Assembly: GCA_022563655.1 (NCBI GenBank)
Contig: JADFMW010000100.1
Span: forward strand, 1-9,436
Source of the DNA: Pseudomonadota bacterium
Lineage (GTDB): Bacteria > Pseudomonadota > Alphaproteobacteria > JAAXGF01
Reading direction: 5' to 3'
Length of the DNA: 9,436 nucleotides
In this document: positions 5,967-9,436 of the stretch, in pieces
Layout: each line of letters starts with the position of its first letter
Position numbering within the stretch: the stretch's first letter is position 1
Made by a program: the position numbers and the translations under genes
The notes under the pieces: model-generated
The model's input: the letters and a program-made list of their open reading frames with translations, nothing else
The model's database searches: none
What the model was told of the DNA's origin: nothing

Positions 5967-7214
5967 CTACTCCTCGCCACAGATGTTTGTCGGGGGCTTC
6001 AAGCCTTCCGGCAACTTGGGGGGCTCCTCACCTTTTCGGGTGCATGCGCTGTCGAGCTGGGGTTGCGTGAGGTTATTTGCCGTAGATAGATCGGCCCCGC
6101 TGAGGTCGGCTCCGCTGAGGTCGGCTCCCCTGAGGTCGGCGCTGCTGAAGTCGGCGCTGCTGAGGTTAGAATGGCTGAGGTCGGCCTCGATGAGGTTGGC
6201 TGCGATGAGCTTGGCCTGGCTGAGGTTAGCAAAGCTGAGGGTGGCGCCCGTGAGCTTGGCGCCAATGAGGTCTGCGGGCGAGAGGTCAGCGCCCACGAAT
6301 CTAGCACCTGTGAGGTTGGCGCCCATGAAGTAGGCGCGCGAGAGGACCGCGAACGAGAATTTGGTGCCCGAGAGGACTGCGCTCGAGAAGTCGGCTTGCC
6401 TGAGGTAGGCGTGCGTGAGGTCGAGACGGTATCGAGAGGGGAGATGGTCACGGTATTTGGCCCCCTCGTCCCCGATCAGGTTGAGGATCGCTTGCACATC
6501 GGGGCGCACTTTGACATTGGCTTTGGAGGCCGACTCGCTCTCGTCGTCCACCGGATCGGCGGGCGGGTGCGGTGCATGCCGGACGAAGGCGCAGAGGATG
6601 TCGACCACACTGACCACATCGCGCTCGGGCGAATCCTGGACCAGACGCCACAGCGCGTAGATGCCGCCAAGGCGAACCGGGAGCTGCTCGCTCCCGAGGT
6701 GCTCGACCGCCGTCGAGAAGCGATTCGTGATCTGGCGCTGCTCGGCAATGCGGGCTTGTTCGCTTGCTGTCTCTAGCTGAAAGCGAGCGTGTTCGCTTGC
6801 TGTCTCTGCCTGCGATAGGGATGCTTTGGCCAAGTGGTAGGCCGTCTTTGCCTGCGATAGAGATGCTCGGGCTTGGCGGTGGGCCGCCACCACCCGAAAA
6901 ATACCCAAGCCGAGGCCGATGAACGCGGCGACGGCCCAAAAGAAGTTTCGCGCGATGTCACTGCGCGACGTGTTGGTACTCCCTTCTTGCCAATACTCCC
7001 AGGAGCGGATTTCCTGCCAATACTCCCGGGAGAAGATGGACGGCTCAGTCGTATCGGGCGGCGACACGACGGCCACCCCCCGCGTCTCTGGAACCACGGT
7101 CACAGACCCATCGACCACCTGTGTGCCGACTGCGTCGCTCGCCGCCGATACGGCACCCGCGAGGCCGAGAATCGACAGAAGCAGGATCGCCAAGAACACG
7201 AACATCCGAACCAT
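5967..7214 (-). CDS. Membrane-anchored pentapeptide-repeat protein
   Basis: From ATG 7214 the product has 415 residues. Segments in order: a hydrophobic signal peptide or anchor (1-24, MVRMFVFLAILLLSILGLAG then AVSA); a probably periplasmic region (25-89) with a doubled EYWQE motif; a transmembrane helix (91-110, FFWAVAAFIGLGLGIFRVVA); a heptad-like Ala/Gln-rich helix (111-160); a conserved block ITNRFSTAVEHLGSEQLPVRLGGIYALWRL (162-191) ending in DILCAFVRHAP; and about 24 pentapeptide repeats (264-382) forming a right-handed quadrilateral beta-helix. The tail LTQPQLDSAC...LPEGLKPP is typical of this group. By the positive-inside rule the repeats face the cytoplasm. An upstream ATG at 7442 is open but would translate an intergenic repeat. 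The molecular function is unknown. The yifB start lies 94 bases downstream. Confidence 0.85.
   Translation of the reverse strand: MVRMFVFLAILLLSILGLAGAVSAASDAVGTQVVDGSVTVVPETRGVAVVSPPDTTEPSIFSREYWQEIRSWEYWQEGSTNTSRSDIARNFFWAVAAFIGLGLGIFRVVAAHRQARASLSQAKTAYHLAKASLSQAETASEHARFQLETASEQARIAEQRQITNRFSTAVEHLGSEQLPVRLGGIYALWRLVQDSPERDVVSVVDILCAFVRHAPHPPADPVDDESESASKANVKVRPDVQAILNLIGDEGAKYRDHLPSRYRLDLTHAYLRQADFSSAVLSGTKFSFAVLSRAYFMGANLTGARFVGADLSPADLIGAKLTGATLSFANLSQAKLIAANLIEADLSHSNLSSADFSSADLRGADLSGADLSGADLSTANNLTQPQLDSACTRKGEEPPKLPEGLKPPTNICGEE
6085..6440 (-). repeat. 15-base periodic repeat encoding pentapeptides
   Basis: Units close to TGAGGTCGGCTCCGC (plus-strand view) recur every 15 bases and encode the A(D/N)Lxx pentapeptides. 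Near 6105-6150 adjacent units are almost identical at the DNA level, which points to recent slippage-type expansion; further right they have diverged. This is protein-coding periodicity, not a CRISPR array. Confidence 0.85.
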
Positions 7215-7313
7215 GCCGTAACCTATCTGAGCGTATCGAGGAACCGCAAGGCACGAAAGGTGGTGTTCTAATCGTCGCATCCTGCGCACCCTCGGTGAAC
7301 TTACGCCGTCTTG

Positions 7314-7466
7314 GTGCGCGCCATCCTCGCCCCGCCCCACAGCGCGGCCCCGTGGCCCGTAGCGGCGCCCCACCAGCCTCCGGACATCCGTCACCCGCCC
7401 ACAAGCGTGGACCATACACAGGGGGGAGAGCGCCGCGGTCACGCCTCGCGTTTACCCCTCAGATTC
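7314..7466. repeat. Dispersed repeat, copy A
   Basis: Two blocks match copy B at 8454-8603 in the same orientation. Bases 7314-7345 match 8454-8485 at 28 of 32 positions. Bases 7434-7465 match 8571-8603 at 31 of 32 aligned positions with one 1-base gap; the shared core is CGCGGTCACGCC, then CGCGTTTACCCC. The intervening 85-90 bases are GC-rich and poorly alignable. I could not identify the family. The repeat lies upstream of the pentapeptide gene and between it and the DUF4145 gene. Confidence 0.7.
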
Positions 7467-7526
7467 CTCCATCATGACATCCGGGATTGATTAGGAGGCG
7501 ACAATCAGCGGTCCGGCCACCAACAG

Positions 7527-7546
7527 CCGCTCTTTGCCAAGAGCGG
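7527..7546. terminator. Hairpin downstream of the DUF4145 gene
   Basis: CCGCTCTT (7527-7534) pairs perfectly with AAGAGCGG (7539-7546) around TGCC, an 8-bp stem. It lies about 45 bases beyond the minus-strand stop codon at 7590. No T-run follows in the transcript direction, so it is only a weak terminator candidate. Confidence 0.3.
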
Positions 7547-7589
7547 TCTTCAAGGCGATCTCCGATAGCGTTCTTTACTAATACACAAT

Positions 7590-8339
7590 CTAACGCCTAG
7601 GCCTCTTGTCCTTGTTTATTTGTTGTACTATTTGTCGCACAAAGCGCTGTTGGCCAACATAAATATCCTCCAGAAGAACTTCGAGAATTTCGTAGGCATC
7701 AAATAAGTCCTTCTTAGTGAGCGCCTCTGGATGACTTCCGAAGTTACCAATCCATCTCAGAGCATCGGCGCGTTCGGCATTTTCGTGATCGACGTTAGCG
7801 AACAATTTTATCCGCCTCTCCAAGCCAAGGAATCTTCCCTTAGTATTACGAGATTCAATGCCGGCATGAGAAAGTATTTCTTCGACACACTGCCGGATAT
7901 GATTAGCTGCCGCGCCAAGATCGCAATGAAAAACTGAAAATGATTTTCGTATTTGCTCTTTAACCGTGCCGGGACATTTGGTTGGAGGGCGAAAAAGCTC
8001 CAATGGTTTTGAAAAATATTTTGGGATGAAATCAACTTCGTAGTCGAGATGAGGATTCCCATCTTCATCGATACTGTCCACCGGCTCATACCCGCCAAGG
8101 CCACAGCACGATATTTTTTCACGGCACTGACTACACTCAAACAAAGCTGAGAATGTTAGTGTAACATCCATAATATTAAAATCTTCATCGTATTTTAAGA
8201 CTTGGGATTCTGCCGTTTCCGCGTAATGCAGAGTTTCGCGCTTTAGTCGCAATATGCCACTGCTACACGATGGGCACGGCCAACTCGGAGCATATGACTT
8301 TTTCAATGATCGGTTCCAAAGTCTGCGATCTACGGACAT
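7590..8339 (-). CDS. Zinc-ribbon and DUF4145 domain protein
   Basis: The 249-residue product has an N-terminal zinc ribbon (CPSC at 22-25 and CSQC at 69-72, with a beta-rich insert). It is followed by an alpha-helical DUF4145-like domain (about 129-228) with SFSVFHCDLGAAANHIRQCVEEILSHAGI, a central RF..LERRIKLF helix, and RADALRWIGNFGSHPEALTKKDLFDAYEILEVLLEDIY. DUF4145 occurs alone and as an extension of restriction-modification and other defence proteins; its biochemical role is unknown. ATG 8339 is chosen because GAGGGG lies 4 bases upstream. A TTG at 8378 would add 13 residues without better support. Composition is strikingly AT-richer than the neighbours, and related repeats flank the gene on both sides, so it is probably acquired. 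No restriction, methylase or nuclease partner is visible. Confidence 0.8.
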   Translation of the reverse strand: MSVDRRLWNRSLKKSYAPSWPCPSCSSGILRLKRETLHYAETAESQVLKYDEDFNIMDVTLTFSALFECSQCREKISCCGLGGYEPVDSIDEDGNPHLDYEVDFIPKYFSKPLELFRPPTKCPGTVKEQIRKSFSVFHCDLGAAANHIRQCVEEILSHAGIESRNTKGRFLGLERRIKLFANVDHENAERADALRWIGNFGSHPEALTKKDLFDAYEILEVLLEDIYVGQQRFVRQIVQQINKDKRPRR

Positions 8340-8430
8340 CGGACCCCTCGGAAATAGAGGCGGTTGATTGCGCGCCAATCTAGGCCGCAGCAGCCCACTA
8401 ATGGTGCAGAGTCTGGCTCGATGGGTCGTG

Positions 8431-8451
8431 CGTTACAACCTAAATGTAACG
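8431..8451. promoter_or_regulatory. Inverted repeat upstream of the DUF4145 gene
   Basis: CGTTACA (8431-8437) and TGTAACG (8445-8451) are perfect complements with a 7-base spacer. The site lies about 90 bases upstream of the DUF4145 start and immediately next to the start of repeat copy B (8454). It could be an operator for that gene or the terminal structure of the repeat element. Only the symmetry is seen. Confidence 0.4.
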
Positions 8452-8453
8452 TC

Positions 8454-8608
8454 GTGCGCGCCGTCCTCGCCCCAAACCACAGCGCACTCTCGCCCCGGCC
8501 TATGGCGGGCCCCGGCTCTCGCGCCGCGACTGCGCCAAGGGACCGCGCGAGCTACCTACGGGGGAAGCCGCGCGGTCACGCCCCGCGTTTACCCCTTCAG
8601 ATTGTTCT
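8454..8608. repeat. Dispersed repeat, copy B
   Basis: This is the partner of the copy at 7314-7466, in the same orientation and about 1.14 kb away. The outer blocks GTGCGCGCC.TCCTCGCCCC and CGCGGTCACGCC through TTTACCCC are conserved, while the GC-rich middle has diverged. The middle of this copy can fold into GC-rich stems around 8493-8517 (GCCCCGGC with itself). The element may continue to about 8660, directly against the small ORF. Confidence 0.7.
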
Positions 8609-8663
8609 ACCGAAACATCGGGCATGTCTTGAGCCGACGACGTTTGAGTGCTACATCTAGAGC

Positions 8664-8840
8664 ATGGAAGAGCCAAGATGGACAAGATTTAGTGCTGTGA
8701 GTGCCGTGGGCGTAGTTCTCATCGCCTTGACCGCCAATCCGGTCTTCGGCCACCTTAACCACCATGTGTGCGACCTCGGAGTCAGCGGTCGGTGCGAGCA
8801 GCCGCATACTGAGCGCCTGCTGACTACTGCGACAGGTTAG
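8664..8840 (+). CDS. Small secreted-peptide candidate (58 residues)
   Basis: ATG 8664 opens a 58-codon frame ending at TAG 8838-8840. The N terminus has signal-peptide form: charged MEEPRWTR, a hydrophobic core FSAVSAVGVVLIALTA (9-24) and a plausible cleavage after NPVFG (25-29). The predicted mature peptide, starting HLNHHVCDLGVSG, is about 29 residues and has two cysteines (C36, C44) and four histidines. I do not recognise it. No strong ribosome site precedes the ATG. A weak promoter pair TTGAGC (8629-8634) and TACATC (8652-8657), 17 bases apart, would place transcription at or next to the ATG, implying a leaderless message. It directly follows repeat copy B. The signal-like form makes chance less likely but does not exclude it. 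Confidence 0.45.
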   Translation: MEEPRWTRFSAVSAVGVVLIALTANPVFGHLNHHVCDLGVSGRCEQPHTERLLTTATG

Positions 8841-9055
8841 AGTTCCGCTCCGTCGTTTACGCTCGTGACCTTCGGTAGATAGGATCGCGGAGCGCGGTGG
8901 GGGTTAACGGTACTCAACTTTAGCAGGTTGCGGCGGCCGGGGCCGGATGCGGCGTTGCCGCCGTCACCGAAGCGGCGATAACATGGGGCGCGCCGGGTGG
9001 ACCTTGGCGCTCGGGCTTGCGCAATGGGGTGAATACGCATGGGGGGTGCTTGGGC
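8841..9055. other. Spacer upstream of purM
   Basis: No gene, RNA gene or convincing promoter hexamer pair was found here. The stretch 8935-8985 is GC-rich with short self-complementary GCGGC/GCCGC pieces. The G-run at 9040-9046 may help ribosome binding for the ATG at 9056. Confidence 0.4.
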
Positions 9056-9436
9056 ATGAAGCCAGCCCAGCCAGTCGAGACGACGTATCAGGCGACCGGC
9101 GTCGATGCCGAGCGGGCGCGGACGGCGCTCGCCCGGCTTGCCGAGAGGATCAAGACGACCTGGCCGTCCGGCGGCGGAACGGGCTCGGTCAAGCTCGACC
9201 TTCGCTACTTCGCCAACGTCGTCGATATCGGCGGCGTCGGGCTGGCGATCTCGACCGACGGCGTCGGCACCAAGGCGCTCATCGCGCAGATGGCGGAGAG
9301 ATACGACACCATCGGCATCGATTGCGTCGCCATGAACGTCAACGACCTCATCTGCGTCGGCGCGAGGCCGCTGTCGATGGTCGATTACATCGCCGTCGAG
9401 GAGCCGGACCCGGACCTGCTCGACGCGATCTCGAAG
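9056..9436 (+). CDS. purM: Phosphoribosylformylglycinamidine cyclo-ligase PurM (3'-truncated by window edge)
   Basis: PurM closes the imidazole ring of FGAM using ATP to give aminoimidazole ribotide in purine synthesis. The 127 visible residues are the N-terminal third of the usual length of about 340. Family landmarks: TYQATGVDAERA (10-21), the ATP-binding strand-loop ISTDGVGTKALIAQM (65-79), and DTIGIDCVAMNVNDLICVGARP (84-105) followed by MVDYIAVEEPDPDLL. ATG 9056 is preceded by GGGGGGTG (9040-9048). The DCVAMNVNDLICVGA...VDYIAVE wording looks more like the PurM type common in archaea than the usual proteobacterial VNDxxxQGAEPLFFLDYxA. It could therefore be a divergent or additional AIR synthetase. 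PurM is related to other PurM-fold kinases, but the motifs fit AIR synthetase best. Confidence 0.88.
   Translation, partial: MKPAQPVETTYQATGVDAERARTALARLAERIKTTWPSGGGTGSVKLDLRYFANVVDIGGVGLAISTDGVGTKALIAQMAERYDTIGIDCVAMNVNDLICVGARPLSMVDYIAVEEPDPDLLDAISK

Noticed and set aside
4508..6070. 520-codon plus-strand open frame opposite yifB
   Set aside because: It is a high-GC shadow of yifB; the minus-strand frame carries Walker A, Walker B and full family motifs, while this one is Arg/Ala/Gly-rich with no recognisable domain.
6085..6440. Short regular repeats that could suggest a CRISPR array
   Set aside because: The 15-base period is in frame with pentapeptide codons and there are no unique spacers.
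7215..7442. Extended N terminus of the pentapeptide protein from ATG 7442
   Set aside because: The added 76 residues are Arg-rich, precede a clear signal-like start at 7214, and translate part of dispersed repeat copy A.
7314..8608. Repeat copies as ends of an insertion sequence or a known small RNA
   Set aside because: No transposase, terminal inverted repeat or target duplication was found, and I could not match either copy to tRNA, tmRNA, 6S, SRP or RNase P RNA landmarks.

Overview
The window reads as a stretch of a high-GC proteobacterial chromosome, most likely alphaproteobacterial. The support is by-eye composition, the hisF/hisI/hisE cluster followed by a HIT-family gene, and the YifB/ComM sequence type. 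The genus cannot be named from this sequence. Core genes (hisF, hisI, hisE, HIT, cyclophilin, yifB/comM, purM) are very GC-rich. Between the cyclophilin gene and purM lie less GC-rich stretches that look like accessory DNA.

Layout. 1-2684, plus strand: the 3' part of hisF, complete hisI and hisE (overlapping by 11 bases), a 162-base intergenic region crowded with palindromes, a HIT-family nucleotide hydrolase, a strong hairpin, and a secreted cyclophilin-type peptidyl-prolyl isomerase. 2685-2867: gene-free convergent junction. 2868-4091, minus strand: an orotate phosphoribosyltransferase-like gene with a near-consensus promoter and a long leader holding two inverted repeats. It is followed, in the same frame after a single TAA, by an unrecognised 85-codon ORF. 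4092-4345: gene-free. 4346-7214, minus strand: yifB/comM and a membrane-anchored pentapeptide-repeat protein. 7314-8608: two diverged direct repeat copies about 1.14 kb apart bracket a low-GC zinc-ribbon/DUF4145 gene (minus strand). 8664-8840, plus strand: a 58-residue ORF with a signal-peptide-like N terminus. 8841-9055: no gene seen. 9056-end: the 5' part of purM, plus strand.

How the genes fit together. HisF, HisI and HisE are histidine-biosynthesis enzymes: HisE and HisI carry out the second and third steps, and HisF with HisH makes imidazole glycerol phosphate and AICAR. AICAR feeds back into purine synthesis, where PurM also works. PyrE makes OMP in pyrimidine synthesis. The HIT protein, cyclophilin, YifB, pentapeptide protein and DUF4145 protein show no sequence-based link to these pathways.

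I see no complete new multi-gene system. The best leads are the repeat-bracketed DUF4145 gene, the pyrE leader and its in-frame downstream ORF, the palindrome array after hisE, and the small secreted-peptide ORF. No tRNA, rRNA, CRISPR array, transposase or integrase was recognised.
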